Shown here in pieces: positions 9,595-18,716 of a DNA stretch of 64,000 bases; positions within the stretch are counted from its first letter, which is position 1, and each line of letters begins with the position of its first letter. Source of the stretch: Vibrio sp. RE86 (GTDB taxonomy: Bacteria > Pseudomonadota > Gammaproteobacteria > Enterobacterales > Vibrionaceae); assembly GCF_013114545.1 (NCBI RefSeq), contig NZ_VTXI01000003.1:1-64000 (forward strand). Reading direction: 5' to 3'. The position numbers were made by a program, and so were the translations under genes. The notes below the pieces were generated by a model. The model worked only from the letters and a program-made list of their open reading frames with translations. It did no database searches and was not told where the DNA came from.

Positions 9595-10400
9595 TACTCA
9601 CCACCTTGGTGGCGGTTCACCCCACAAAAGCTTTGAATAACGCTACGTATACGATCTTCCATGCGGTAGTTTACACTCGACTCACCCGCTTCGATCTGTA
9701 CATCACCTCGGTTAAGAGCCGGTTCAGAAGCAAGCGTCCAGTTACGCATGTCGATCTCTTGCTCACCATATGCAGAGCGCACGATCTCAACATCATCAGG
9801 ATGTAGCTTTAACGTAATGGCATGGCCTGAAATAGGCAGTGATTCAACGGACTGTTTGATCGTATCAAGAATAATTTGAGGATTGGTCTGCACTTCAACA
9901 TGGACAACTTCTTTAACAAGGACCAAGACCATATCCACTAGCTGCTTTTCCACTTGAGCGTTCATCAGCTCTAGTGGCTGCGCAAACTGGTTTGCAAGAC
10001 TAACGAAGGTTTGAACTTGTTGCTGAATAAACTCTTGCCCTGAAGCTACGCCTTCAATTTTACCTGCTTCCAGCCCTTCTTGATGACCATCTTGCAGACC
10101 TTGCTCTTTGCCTTTTTCGTAACCTTGCTTGAAGCCAGCTTCTTGCCCTTGATGGAGACCTTCCTGATACGCCTGTTGCTTAATCAGCTCGATCTCTTGC
10201 TCGGTCAGCTCAACAGGAGCTTCTTCTTTGCTAGGTTCAGAGATAGGCATCCAGCTTGGGTCATAGTTCATTGCGGTATCACGCGCTTTCTTATGGGCTT
10301 GTGCCGTGTAATCAGGCATGCCCCAGCGCTCTGGCTTTTCAACCAGTTCGTCATTATCTAGACGTAAAAAACCACGTTTGCGTTCCCCAGACATAGACAC
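9594..10400 (-). CDS. fliH: Flagellar export ATPase regulator FliH
   Basis: 268 aa. Residues about 75-130 contain a run of GxxxG-type repeats (for example [18 protein letters not shown]), the helix-packing hallmark of FliH. The C-terminal domain (about 135-250) is the E2-stalk-like part. FliH dimers bind FliI and tether it to FliN. The N-terminus ([19 protein letters not shown]) is the FliN/FlhA contacting region. Order and overlap with fliI support the call. Confidence 0.94.
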   Translation of the reverse strand: MSMSGERKRGFLRLDNDELVEKPERWGMPDYTAQAHKKARDTAMNYDPSWMPISEPSKEEAPVELTEQEIELIKQQAYQEGLHQGQEAGFKQGYEKGKEQGLQDGHQEGLEAGKIEGVASGQEFIQQQVQTFVSLANQFAQPLELMNAQVEKQLVDMVLVLVKEVVHVEVQTNPQIILDTIKQSVESLPISGHAITLKLHPDDVEIVRSAYGEQEIDMRNWTLASEPALNRGDVQIEAGESSVNYRMEDRIRSVIQSFCGVNRHQGGE

Positions 10401-10420
10401 CTTATCTTAATTTATTGCGA

Positions 10421-11476
10421 TTATAGGAATTCGTCCGCACCGCCACCCAGCATCAATTCGCCAGAGTCGGCCATGCGTCGTGCAATTGCCAGAACTTCTT
10501 TCTGAGCCGCTTCAACATCAGAGACTTTAATTGGCGGCATCGCTTCAAGATCGTCACGCATCATTTCAGCAGCACGCTTAGACATATTCTTGAAGATCTT
10601 CTCACGGAGACCATCATCAGCGCCCTTAAGTGCACGTTGTAGTGCATCTTGAGGAACATCACGCAGCAACTTCTGAATACCTTGATCGTCGACTTCGATA
10701 AGGTTTTCGAAGACAAACATAAGATCTTGAATTTGCGTCGCCATATCTTCGTCTTGGTCGCGGATCTGATCCATCAACACGCCTTCGACGTTGTTGTCCA
10801 TGTAGTTCATGATCTCGGCCGCTGCTTTCAGGCCGCCAATTTTGGCCGCTTGAGCACCCGCTTGACCTGCGAACTGCTTCTCCATGATCTCGTTCAACTC
10901 TGCCAGTGCAGATGGTTGAACTTCTTCTAGGTTAGCAATACGCATCATCAGATCGAGACGGTCACGTTCCGCAAACTGAGAGAGAATTTCCGCTGATTGA
11001 TCGGGCTCTAGGTAAGAAAGAACAATGGTTTGAATCTGAGGGTGCTCGTTGATAATGATGCTCGCCACTTGTCGTGGGTCCATCCATTTCAATGAATCCA
11101 GACCTTTAGAACCAGTACCCAATAGGATCTGGTCAACCAGGTTGTTCGCTTTATCTTCACCAAGGGCTGCGACTAACGCATTACGCATAAAGTCTTCACT
11201 GCCCATACCAATGTTGGTGTATTTCTGAATATCTTCCAAGAATGCACGATGCACAGCACCGACTTTATCTTGGCTCAGGTCGGCAGCTCGAGCCATCGCG
11301 CTACCCACTCGTTGTACTTGTTTTGGTTCTAAGTGGCGAATAATGCCTGCTGCGTCTTCTTCATTCAGACTCAGCAAAAGTATTGCTGCACGCTCTTCAC
11401 CCGGAATGGTTGATATATCCACGGTGTTTTCTGCTACCTCACCGCCCTCTTCCTGTGGTACTAATTCGTTAGGCAT
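10421..11476 (-). CDS. fliG: Flagellar motor switch protein FliG
   Basis: 351 aa, slightly longer at the N-terminus than the enteric protein. The middle domain has the EHPQ-type motif (NEHPQIQTIVLSYL), and the C-terminal domain carries the charged torque helix around EKIFKNMSKRAAEMMRDDLE. FliG forms the upper C ring, binding FliF at its N-terminus and the PomA stator loop at its C-terminus. It overlaps the end of fliF by 8 bp. Confidence 0.97.
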   Translation of the reverse strand: MPNELVPQEEGGEVAENTVDISTIPGEERAAILLLSLNEEDAAGIIRHLEPKQVQRVGSAMARAADLSQDKVGAVHRAFLEDIQKYTNIGMGSEDFMRNALVAALGEDKANNLVDQILLGTGSKGLDSLKWMDPRQVASIIINEHPQIQTIVLSYLEPDQSAEILSQFAERDRLDLMMRIANLEEVQPSALAELNEIMEKQFAGQAGAQAAKIGGLKAAAEIMNYMDNNVEGVLMDQIRDQDEDMATQIQDLMFVFENLIEVDDQGIQKLLRDVPQDALQRALKGADDGLREKIFKNMSKRAAEMMRDDLEAMPPIKVSDVEAAQKEVLAIARRMADSGELMLGGGADEFL

Positions 11477-13217
11477 CCTGCATCCAATTCTTCACTACTT
11501 GTGCTGCAAGTTCTGGTTCGTTGGCAACCAGTGCACGAACCGCTTTCAGCACATCTTCATCTTTATGTAAGTTAGGTAAGTCGATGCTAGAACCGAACTC
11601 AAATAACTCACCACCGTCTAAATCGCCACCGATCAAGCTCGTTTCACCATCAGCACCGATAGGCATGCCATCTGGGCCGTATAGTTGCTCATCATCGTCA
11701 TCAGAGGCAGGGTTGAGCAGTTTCTTCATCGCAGGGCGAACGAGTACAAGCACAACCACAATAATAACTAACGCACTTGCGAACCAACGAATCCAATCGT
11801 TGAAGTTAGGATGCTCCCAGATCGGAACGTCTGCAATCACGTCTGTTTCTGGAATTGCAAACTGCATACTCAGTACGTTCAACAAATCACCGCGAGCTTC
11901 GCTAAAGCCCACAGTGCCAACCAATAGCTGTTTAATAGAGTTTAGTTCAGTCTCAGAGAGAGGCTGGTAAGTCGTTTCACCTGTATCAGGGTTAACCACT
12001 GGACGGTTCTTAACCGCAACCGCCACCGTTTGACGATTCACGACACCTGTTTGGCGTCGCTCATGACTGATCGTCGTATCGAGCTCAAAGTTACGCGTCG
12101 CTTCTTTATGAACCGAGCCTTGCCCCATAGCTGTACCGTCTTTCATTTGTGCCACATCTTGTGGAATCGACGCATCCGCTGGAGGCTGATTGCTTAAAGC
12201 CCCTGGTACACCCGCGACCACACTGCCGTTGTTGTAATCCTCTAACGTGTATTCACTTCGAGTTGCTGGCGTGTTTGGGTCAAAACGCTTACGGGTCTGT
12301 TCTACCGCACTAAAATCGAGTTCAATATCAACCTGAGCCGTATAGTTACCAAAGCCAAGAATTGGGATAAGTACAGAGTCAATTTTTTCACGCAGTGCTT
12401 GTTCTTGTTTACGCTCTAGCTCATGCTCTTTACGACGAGCGGCTGATGCAGGGTCTTGAGAACCCGAGCTTAGAAGACGACCATGCTGATCAGTCACGGT
12501 AATACGGTTTGGCTTCATACCTGGAACGGCACTTGCCACCATATCAACCACCGAGTCGACTTCTTCTTGTTTTAAGTTGGTACCTGTTTTGAGCGTCAAG
12601 AAAACCGACGCCGACGCCTCTTGATTATGACGAACAAACACACTCTGTTTTGGAAGAGCCAGCAACACGCGCGCTTTACGCACTTGCTTCATCTCTTCAA
12701 TCGCTTTGGACAACTGACGCTCTCGACTCAGTTTTAAACGCTCTTGTTCAAGACGCTGAGACACACCAAAACCCATGTCTTGAAGCAGGATGTCGTCACC
12801 CGCTTGCTTCTCTTGGTTTAAGCCGGCACGCACCATATCCAGTTTAAGCGTATTGTATTCACTGGCTGGCACCAAGATGGTGTTGCCATCGAGGGTATAG
12901 TCAAGTTTCTGTTGGTCTAAGTAATCTAGAATTGGGATCAGTTCTTCTGTTTCATACGCACCAAGAGGTCGCATTTCAGGCTCTTTCACCCAGAAAAACA
13001 ACATTACGATTAGCGCAACACAGATTGAAATAGAAAGGACAAGAACCACCTGACGTAGCAAGTCGAGATCACCGACCGCCATATCAAATTTGGAACTGCT
13101 TTTTTCGTCCAGATCAGGGTTTTGTACGTCAGAATCGAGATCCGATGTTGCTAGCATCGAGCTCTCAGCTGCGCTGTCTGAAACCGTGAGATCCGTTGAA
13201 TGGTTTTGCTCTGCCAC
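11469..13217 (-). CDS. fliF: Flagellar MS-ring protein FliF
   Basis: 582 aa. Two membrane helices are visible, at about 54-74 (within VVLVLSISICVALIVMLFF) and 468-490. Between them lies a large periplasmic region with the ring-building motifs, including LALPKQSVFVRHNQEASASV. The C-terminal tail (ANEPELAAQVVKNWM) is the FliG-binding segment. FliF builds the MS ring on which the motor and export gate assemble. It lies 14 bp after fliE. Confidence 0.97.
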   Translation of the reverse strand: MAEQNHSTDLTVSDSAAESSMLATSDLDSDVQNPDLDEKSSSKFDMAVGDLDLLRQVVLVLSISICVALIVMLFFWVKEPEMRPLGAYETEELIPILDYLDQQKLDYTLDGNTILVPASEYNTLKLDMVRAGLNQEKQAGDDILLQDMGFGVSQRLEQERLKLSRERQLSKAIEEMKQVRKARVLLALPKQSVFVRHNQEASASVFLTLKTGTNLKQEEVDSVVDMVASAVPGMKPNRITVTDQHGRLLSSGSQDPASAARRKEHELERKQEQALREKIDSVLIPILGFGNYTAQVDIELDFSAVEQTRKRFDPNTPATRSEYTLEDYNNGSVVAGVPGALSNQPPADASIPQDVAQMKDGTAMGQGSVHKEATRNFELDTTISHERRQTGVVNRQTVAVAVKNRPVVNPDTGETTYQPLSETELNSIKQLLVGTVGFSEARGDLLNVLSMQFAIPETDVIADVPIWEHPNFNDWIRWFASALVIIVVVLVLVRPAMKKLLNPASDDDDEQLYGPDGMPIGADGETSLIGGDLDGGELFEFGSSIDLPNLHKDEDVLKAVRALVANEPELAAQVVKNWMQDA

Positions 13218-13231
13218 AGATATTACCTAAC

Positions 13232-13543
13232 TTAAACTGGCATGTTCATCAATTCTTTGTACGACTCAACAAGCTTGTTGCGTACTTGAATTGTAGCTTC
13301 GAAAGCGACACTAGATTTGTTTCTAGCAATCATGACATCAGATAAAGACACATCGGCATCACCTCGGTCGAATCGCATCTGAAGGTTGCCTGATGTCTTC
13401 GAGAGGCTATTGACGTTGTTGATTGCGTTGTTCAATAGCTGGCCAAAATCCGCACCGACAGTTTGTCCAGTCGCAGTAGGTTTAGTCCCACTGGCTTCAA
13501 ACATCATCGCCTGCATTTCGCTTTGAAAACCGTCAATTCTCAT
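13232..13543 (-). CDS. fliE: Flagellar hook-basal body protein FliE
   Basis: 103 aa from ATG 13543, chosen because GAGG lies 5 nt upstream and the family starts with a M-(K/R)-I-D-G-F pattern. The longer reading frame begins at a TTG six codons earlier. FliE connects the MS ring and export gate to the rod. The C-terminus (VAFEATIQVRNKLVESYKEL) matches the rod-type helix. It is the first gene of the fliEFGHIJ operon, after a sigma-54 promoter at 13598-13612. Confidence 0.93.
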   Translation of the reverse strand: MRIDGFQSEMQAMMFEASGTKPTATGQTVGADFGQLLNNAINNVNSLSKTSGNLQMRFDRGDADVSLSDVMIARNKSSVAFEATIQVRNKLVESYKELMNMPV

Positions 13544-13597
13544 CAATACCTCAGTAGTCAACTCTTTGACTCAAATTTGTGCTAGATTAATGACGCT

Positions 13598-13612
13598 GCA
13601 ATCCTCGTGCCA
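13598..13612 (-). promoter_or_regulatory. Sigma-54 type promoter of the fliEFGHIJ operon
   Basis: The minus strand reads TGGCACGAGGATTGC, an essentially perfect match to TGGCAC-N5-TTGC. It lies in the gap between flrC and fliE. FlrC-dependent activation is expected from Vibrio biology. Confidence 0.88.
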
Positions 13613-13639
13613 CGTCATTAGGTAGGGCAAAATAACACG

Positions 13640-15040
13640 TTAGTTAGGAATATCAATCCCAGCATCACGCATTTTTGCTAACTTGTAGCGAAGTGTGCGC
13701 GGGCTAATGCCCAACTTCTCTGCCATCTCTTTACGGCGGCCATTACACTCTTGAAGTGTTTCTAGGATAATCGCGTATTCTTGATCTCTCAGTTCACCGC
13801 CTAACCCTGATCCTGCCGCCAAATTATTGTTCGCTTCCGCTATTGGTTTCACTGTTGGTGCGACAGCCTCACCACCTTCGACAGCAACTTGCAAGCTCGA
13901 TGCATCTTGCCAATCAAGCCCTTCGAGTAAGATGTGCTCAGCATCAATATGGTTGTTTTCACTCAAAATGAGGGCACGTTGAACAACATTATCCAATTCA
14001 CGTACGTTACCTGGCCATTGGTAAGCGAGCAGTTTGTTGACAGCACTTTCGCTCACACTTGGCACTGGCATGCCCAATTTTTGGCAATGACGCTCTACCA
14101 AATGTTTTGCTAATGGTTCGATATCACCTTGACGCTCATACAGTGCCGGCCATGCAATTGGGAATACATTTAAGCGGTAGTACAAGTCTTCACGAAAGTT
14201 ACCCTCTTGAACATACTGCTTGAGATCGCGGTTACTGGTCGCCAATACACGCACATCAAGTTTGATGCTCTTACGGCTGCCCAAACGTTCAACCTCTCGC
14301 TCTTGCAGAACACGCAGTAATTTAGCTTGTAGGCTCAGATCCATTTCACTGATTTCATCTAGCAAAATCGTACCACCTTGAGCCTGTTCGAACTTACCCG
14401 GACACGCTTGGACGGCGCCTGTGAACGCGCCTTTCTCGTAACCAAATAAGGTCGCTTCTAGCATATTGTCTGGAATCGCCGCACAGTTGATCGCCACAAA
14501 AGGGCCATCTTTACGGTTCGAAGCGTTGTGAATATAACGAGACATCACCTCTTTGCCCGATCCGCTTGGACCAAGCACCATCACGCTCGCATCGGTTTTC
14601 GCTACTTTGTCGGCCAACGCAAGCAGCTTAATACTTTTCTCGTCGGCAACGACGGCATCACCGTTATCGTCAGATTTAACAGGCGCGTATCGACTGACCA
14701 TATTAAGCAGAACTTCGGGTGCAAACGGCTTCGCCATGTAATCAATCGCACCGTCTTTCATCGCAGATACCGCATCTTCGATGTTGGCGTAGGCGGTCAT
14801 CAGCAAAACTGGAAGATTAGGCCAGTGCTGCTTGATATTACGCAGTAGCGCGAGTCCACCCATGCCTGCCATCTGCACATCTGAAACGACAATATCAACG
14901 CTATTTGACTTAAGCTTGACCAATGCATCTTCAGCACTGTCGGCTTCTAACCACTCATAGCCAGCTAGAGCTAAGGTATCGACTAATGCTTCGCGTAGAC
15001 CTTCATCATCTTCTACGATTAGTACTTTGCTTTGAGCCAT
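13640..15040 (-). CDS. flrC: Sigma-54 dependent response regulator FlrC (FlaM)
   Basis: 466 aa from ATG 15040; GGAGA stands 6 nt upstream, while the ATG two codons earlier overlaps that site. A receiver domain (about 5-115) has the phospho-acceptor Asp at 54 in VSDVQMAG, the same number as V. cholerae FlrC. An AAA+ sigma-54 activator domain follows, with GPSGSGKE (Walker A) and GAFTGA. The C-terminus is a Fis-type helix-turn-helix (EKLGISPRTLRYKL). It activates the middle/late flagellar sigma-54 promoters. The flrB stop overlaps its ribosome site. Confidence 0.95.
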   Translation of the reverse strand: MAQSKVLIVEDDEGLREALVDTLALAGYEWLEADSAEDALVKLKSNSVDIVVSDVQMAGMGGLALLRNIKQHWPNLPVLLMTAYANIEDAVSAMKDGAIDYMAKPFAPEVLLNMVSRYAPVKSDDNGDAVVADEKSIKLLALADKVAKTDASVMVLGPSGSGKEVMSRYIHNASNRKDGPFVAINCAAIPDNMLEATLFGYEKGAFTGAVQACPGKFEQAQGGTILLDEISEMDLSLQAKLLRVLQEREVERLGSRKSIKLDVRVLATSNRDLKQYVQEGNFREDLYYRLNVFPIAWPALYERQGDIEPLAKHLVERHCQKLGMPVPSVSESAVNKLLAYQWPGNVRELDNVVQRALILSENNHIDAEHILLEGLDWQDASSLQVAVEGGEAVAPTVKPIAEANNNLAAGSGLGGELRDQEYAIILETLQECNGRRKEMAEKLGISPRTLRYKLAKMRDAGIDIPN

Positions 15041-15042
15041 TA

Positions 15043-16101
15043 TCATTCTCCAGTCATAGCTTGTTGTTCAGTCTGTAGCTGACGGTCTAGCGGGATACAC
15101 ATGGTAAAACACGCACCGTCACCTTCTTCTGAAATGAGTTCTAACCTTCCATCATGCGCTCGGCAGACCATTTGAACGACTGCAAGACCAAGGCCTGTAC
15201 CTTGGGAGCGAGTGGTGAAGAAAGGTTCCATAATTTTGTTTTGCAGCTCTTTTGGTACACCTGGGCCACTGTCTTGAACCGATATTTTGAGTTCACCATT
15301 TACCGGTCTAAAGAAAACGTCGACTTGTGACTGTTTGCCTGCAATTTGAATCGCGTTCATGACCAAGTTGCTGAGTGCAGAGGCAATCGCGTTGGAGTTA
15401 CCCAGCAGTTCAATTTGTTCCTGCTCAACTTCTAGATAGTAATCGATTTGATTGTTATTAATTGCAGTCTCAACCATTGGTGAGAACTCTGCCACTAAAC
15501 TTTCGATCGTGAACGGTTTCACGACCTTATTGTCCCCACCCTTTGCAAATAGAAGCATATCGTTGACCTGCTTTTCCAAATCATGCAGACGATCCATCAA
15601 TTTGCCTTGAAAGCGATCTTTGGTTGCAGGTGGTAGGTTCGGAGCAGCTAAATTGGACGCATAAAGCATGGCGCTTGATAACGGCGTTCGCACTTGGTGA
15701 GCAAGCGAGGCGACCATTCGACCTATCGATGACAGTCGCTGCAAGTCACTAATGCGAGATTGCAGCAGGCGAGTTTCGGTTAGGTCCGTGATAAGGATAA
15801 GCTGCCCAGTCGTTGAGGCTGAAATCGCCAATCGAACCTTACGCCCATTTCGCAGTGATATCTCATGACCATCATCTTCACGAGGAGCAAAAGCTTGCTG
15901 GATAACTTCAAACCACTTTTCACCCACTAAAGGGATCTCTAGCAGACGGCTTGCCTCTGGGTTGGCTTCTTGTACCACCCCTTGGGTATCAAGCAGAATC
16001 ACACCAGCAGGCATCACATCTAACACCTGCTGATAACGCTCTACTTGTTGTTCTAATGTACCGAGTGGTGTTGGGTTATCAGCCGGTGATGTTGAGTGCA
16101 T
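15043..16101 (-). CDS. flrB: Sensor histidine kinase FlrB (FlaL)
   Basis: 352 aa from ATG 16101. The longest frame starts at 16140, but that ATG lies inside the -12 element of the sigma-54 promoter and upstream of the expected transcript start, so the shorter start is preferred. A PAS-like sensor part is at about 20-120. The H box follows, with the acceptor His in LAHQVRTPLSS, then a HATPase domain with N box (LSNLVMNAIQIA) and G boxes (DSGPGVP, GTGLGLAVV). No membrane segment is seen, in agreement with a cytoplasmic kinase. It phosphorylates FlrC. Confidence 0.94.
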   Translation of the reverse strand: MHSTSPADNPTPLGTLEQQVERYQQVLDVMPAGVILLDTQGVVQEANPEASRLLEIPLVGEKWFEVIQQAFAPREDDGHEISLRNGRKVRLAISASTTGQLILITDLTETRLLQSRISDLQRLSSIGRMVASLAHQVRTPLSSAMLYASNLAAPNLPPATKDRFQGKLMDRLHDLEKQVNDMLLFAKGGDNKVVKPFTIESLVAEFSPMVETAINNNQIDYYLEVEQEQIELLGNSNAIASALSNLVMNAIQIAGKQSQVDVFFRPVNGELKISVQDSGPGVPKELQNKIMEPFFTTRSQGTGLGLAVVQMVCRAHDGRLELISEEGDGACFTMCIPLDRQLQTEQQAMTGE

Positions 16102-16139
16102 GACGTATTTCTGCCTTAAAAAACTACAATAGCCTGTCA

Positions 16140-16155
16140 TGCAATAAGCAAGCCA
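16140..16155 (-). promoter_or_regulatory. Sigma-54 type promoter of flrBC
   Basis: The minus strand reads TGGCTTGCTTATTGCA, with GG and GC ten bases apart. It lies between flrA and flrB, which fits activation of flrBC by FlrA. It also decides the flrB start, because the transcript should begin near 16129. Confidence 0.75.
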
Positions 16156-16224
16156 GGCTATTTTATATATTTTTCAATAAGTTAACTTTAAGTCGAAAAG
16201 TTGACAGTCAAATTTACATCGATT

Positions 16225-17691
16225 TTAGCGTTGTAAATTGTACTTTCGCATCTTCTCAACCAGCGTCGTCCGACGCATCCCTAGCATGTCAGCAGCACGA
16301 GCGACAACACCGCCTTGGGCTTCAAGCGCTTGATTGATCATATTGACTTCAAGCTCTGCTAGCATCTCTTTTAAGTTGACCCCTTCAGGCGGTAAACTTT
16401 GAGGTGCATTCTCGTTCTCTGGGAAGAAATCTGTCGACTCTAAGCTGAAGTCCTCAGAGAAAATATCATGCAAAGCATCACGCTCTTGATCTTCTACAGA
16501 TTCAAGGTTGTTGTACTCAGGCTGGAACTCAGGGATATCACTGTAGCGATATTTCGTTGGCAGATGATTTACGTCCACCAAACTATTTGGATAGAGGATG
16601 ATCATACGTTCAACAAGGTTGGCAAGTTCGCGTACATTCCCAGGCCAATCATGCTCGGTCAATGAATTCACCGCCCTTGGAGTAAAGCAGATAGGCTGTG
16701 CGCCCTCTGACTCCATACGTGTCATGAGCTCTTGAAGTAACAACGGAATATCTTCAATACGATCACGCAGTGCTGGCATTTCAATTGGGAAAACATTAAG
16801 ACGATAATAGAGATCTTCACGGAAGGACTCTTCATCAATCATAGTCTCTAAGTTGCGATGAGTCGCAGCGATAACACGCACGTTAACACGGATAGTCGTG
16901 TTACCGCCCACACGTTCAAAAGTTCGCTCTTGCAGCACACGCAGTAGCTTGACCTGCATCGGCATTGGCATGTCGCCAATTTCATCAAGAAACAGCGTGC
17001 CGCCTTCAGCCAGTTCGAAGCGTCCCTTACGTGAGGTAATCGCGCCCGTAAATGCGCCTTTCTCGTGACCGAATAGTTCACTCTCAAGCAAATCAGGTGG
17101 AATCGCGCCACAGTTGATCGGCACAAATGGGCCTGTTCGACGCGCTGAATGATAGTGGATATTACGAGCTACCACCTCTTTACCTGTCCCTGACTCGCCA
17201 AGGATCAAGACATTCGCTTCGGTTCCTGACACTTGTTCAATAAGATGTCGGACATCTTTAATGCCATGGCTTTGACCAACCAAGCTACGAAACAGAGTAT
17301 TTTTGCGTGTTGACGAAGGAACATTAACGCCTTTACGTCCGAGGAAATCTTTACAGTGGCGTAACGCCTCACTGAGTTGCGGATAATTTAGGGGATACTC
17401 CAATTCGCCGACATAGTTTGTCAGCTCTTCAACTGGATAAGAATGCTTTCCGGCAATCAGAAGTGGGACGTGATTGGCTTGTAGTAACTTATCACTCAGC
17501 TTGGTCGATAATTTGTCGTTGGCTAGAGAGCCTAAAATGCAACCTGCCCATACTTGAGACCAATCTAGATCCTCAAGTTGATCCGAGCTGATCGCCTCAC
17601 ACTGTTCTCCAACAAATTCTAATATATTACTGAGATTGATACGCGCTTGTACGTCGTCCTCAATCACGAGTAGTTTTGCTAAACCTTGCAT
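16225..17691 (-). CDS. flrA: Master flagellar regulator FlrA (FlaK), sigma-54 activator
   Basis: 488 aa, the same length as V. cholerae FlrA. The N-terminal receiver-like domain lacks a convincing phospho-acceptor ([12 protein letters not shown] at the usual strand), as in the FleQ family. The AAA+ domain has Walker A GESGTGKE (165-172), [12 protein letters not shown] and FLDEIGDM. The C-terminus has a helix-turn-helix ([15 protein letters not shown]). Arg135 and Arg176 are both present; these positions bind c-di-GMP in V. cholerae FlrA. It sits at the top of the cascade and has its own upstream region of 270 bp behind a terminator. Confidence 0.95.
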   Translation of the reverse strand: MQGLAKLLVIEDDVQARINLSNILEFVGEQCEAISSDQLEDLDWSQVWAGCILGSLANDKLSTKLSDKLLQANHVPLLIAGKHSYPVEELTNYVGELEYPLNYPQLSEALRHCKDFLGRKGVNVPSSTRKNTLFRSLVGQSHGIKDVRHLIEQVSGTEANVLILGESGTGKEVVARNIHYHSARRTGPFVPINCGAIPPDLLESELFGHEKGAFTGAITSRKGRFELAEGGTLFLDEIGDMPMPMQVKLLRVLQERTFERVGGNTTIRVNVRVIAATHRNLETMIDEESFREDLYYRLNVFPIEMPALRDRIEDIPLLLQELMTRMESEGAQPICFTPRAVNSLTEHDWPGNVRELANLVERMIILYPNSLVDVNHLPTKYRYSDIPEFQPEYNNLESVEDQERDALHDIFSEDFSLESTDFFPENENAPQSLPPEGVNLKEMLAELEVNMINQALEAQGGVVARAADMLGMRRTTLVEKMRKYNLQR

Positions 17692-17802
17692 AGGTGAGAT
17701 TATTCGCCTTTTTTAATAAAACGTTGTGGCTGGGTAAAAATGCTAGCGTTAACAGTAACTATAGACTAGAAACTCGCCAGACAATGTATAATTTTCAGCA
17801 AC

Positions 17803-17832
17803 AAAAAAAGCCACTAGGCTGTATAGTGGCTT
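17803..17832 (-). terminator. Rho-independent terminator after fliS
   Basis: On the minus strand, a stem of GCCACTATA/TAGTGGC type with a short loop is followed by seven T. It separates the flaG-fliD-flaI-fliS transcript from flrA. Confidence 0.8.
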
Positions 17833-17964
17833 CTATTCTATTTTAAAAAAAAAATAAGGCAACCAAGCAATTACTTGATGTGATGTTTACCCAAAAGCGA
17901 AATTTGAACAGCTCCGAAGAGTAAACTATATTTTCTATCTATATTTACCGTTCGTTATTTCGTT

Positions 17965-18375
17965 CTAGATACCAACTTCGCCTGCTGTCAGGTTGTGATA
18001 TTCATTCGGAATTTGATCCCATGCAGACTTAATTTCGCGGATAATGTCGATAACATCATCAATTGGTGCAGGGTTATTCTGATGGTTTGCTTCGGTAATC
18101 TGAGTGATCATGAACTCATACAGTTGATCTAGATTTGAAGCGATATCACCGCCGTCATCCATCGATAGACAGCTACGTAGGCTGATGATGATATCTAACG
18201 CTTTACCCAAGCGTTCACCTTTCATTGGTATATTGCCTGCCTGCATAGCAGCTTTGCCTTGAATCAAACGTTCAATAGCGCCCGCCATCAACATCTGGAC
18301 AATTTTATGCGGGGAGGCCGCACTGAGCTGGCTATCAACCGATACCTTCTTGTAAGCCTGTAATGAACCGCGCAT
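17965..18375 (-). CDS. fliS: Flagellin export chaperone FliS (FlaJ)
   Basis: 136 aa, fully helical. It has the family start MRGSLQAYKKVSVDSQL and the conserved SPHKIVQMLMAGAIERL helix. FliS binds the C-terminus of flagellins and prevents their polymerization before export. It follows flaI by 17 bp, the usual Vibrio order, and is followed by a terminator. Confidence 0.95.
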   Translation of the reverse strand: MRGSLQAYKKVSVDSQLSAASPHKIVQMLMAGAIERLIQGKAAMQAGNIPMKGERLGKALDIIISLRSCLSMDDGGDIASNLDQLYEFMITQITEANHQNNPAPIDDVIDIIREIKSAWDQIPNEYHNLTAGEVGI

Positions 18376-18392
18376 AACAACCCTCTTAAAAT

Positions 18393-18716
18393 CTATAAAA
18401 ACTTTTGATACTGCTGAACGGAGCGCTTTCCGTGACGGTACTTTTGTAACGCCGCTCCTAATTCAGCAGTTTTACTCTGCATTAATTGTACAACAGATTG
18501 GGTTCGAGCCACTGTCTCTTGCCACTGCTGCAGCTGAGCCAACTCAGAGTTGGCCTGAATCGCTTCGAACAACTTTTGCAATATCTGTTCCCTTGTATCG
18601 ACAAGATGGACAATTTCTTCAGCATTAATCTCGTCGGCTGCAAGAGTTTCACTAATTTTGAGATCTAAGTCACTAACTTTCGTGAGATTGGCCTCAAATT
18701 CATTATCCAAGAGCAT
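18393..18716 (-). CDS. flaI: FlaI, FliT-like flagellar chaperone
   Basis: 107 aa, helical and charged, without membrane segments. Sequence similarity to enteric FliT is weak, but size, helical character and position between fliD and fliS match FlaI of the Vibrio polar flagellum. FliT-type proteins escort the cap protein FliD. The start overlaps the fliD 3' end by 14 bp. Confidence 0.8.
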   Translation of the reverse strand: MLLDNEFEANLTKVSDLDLKISETLAADEINAEEIVHLVDTREQILQKLFEAIQANSELAQLQQWQETVARTQSVVQLMQSKTAELGAALQKYRHGKRSVQQYQKFL

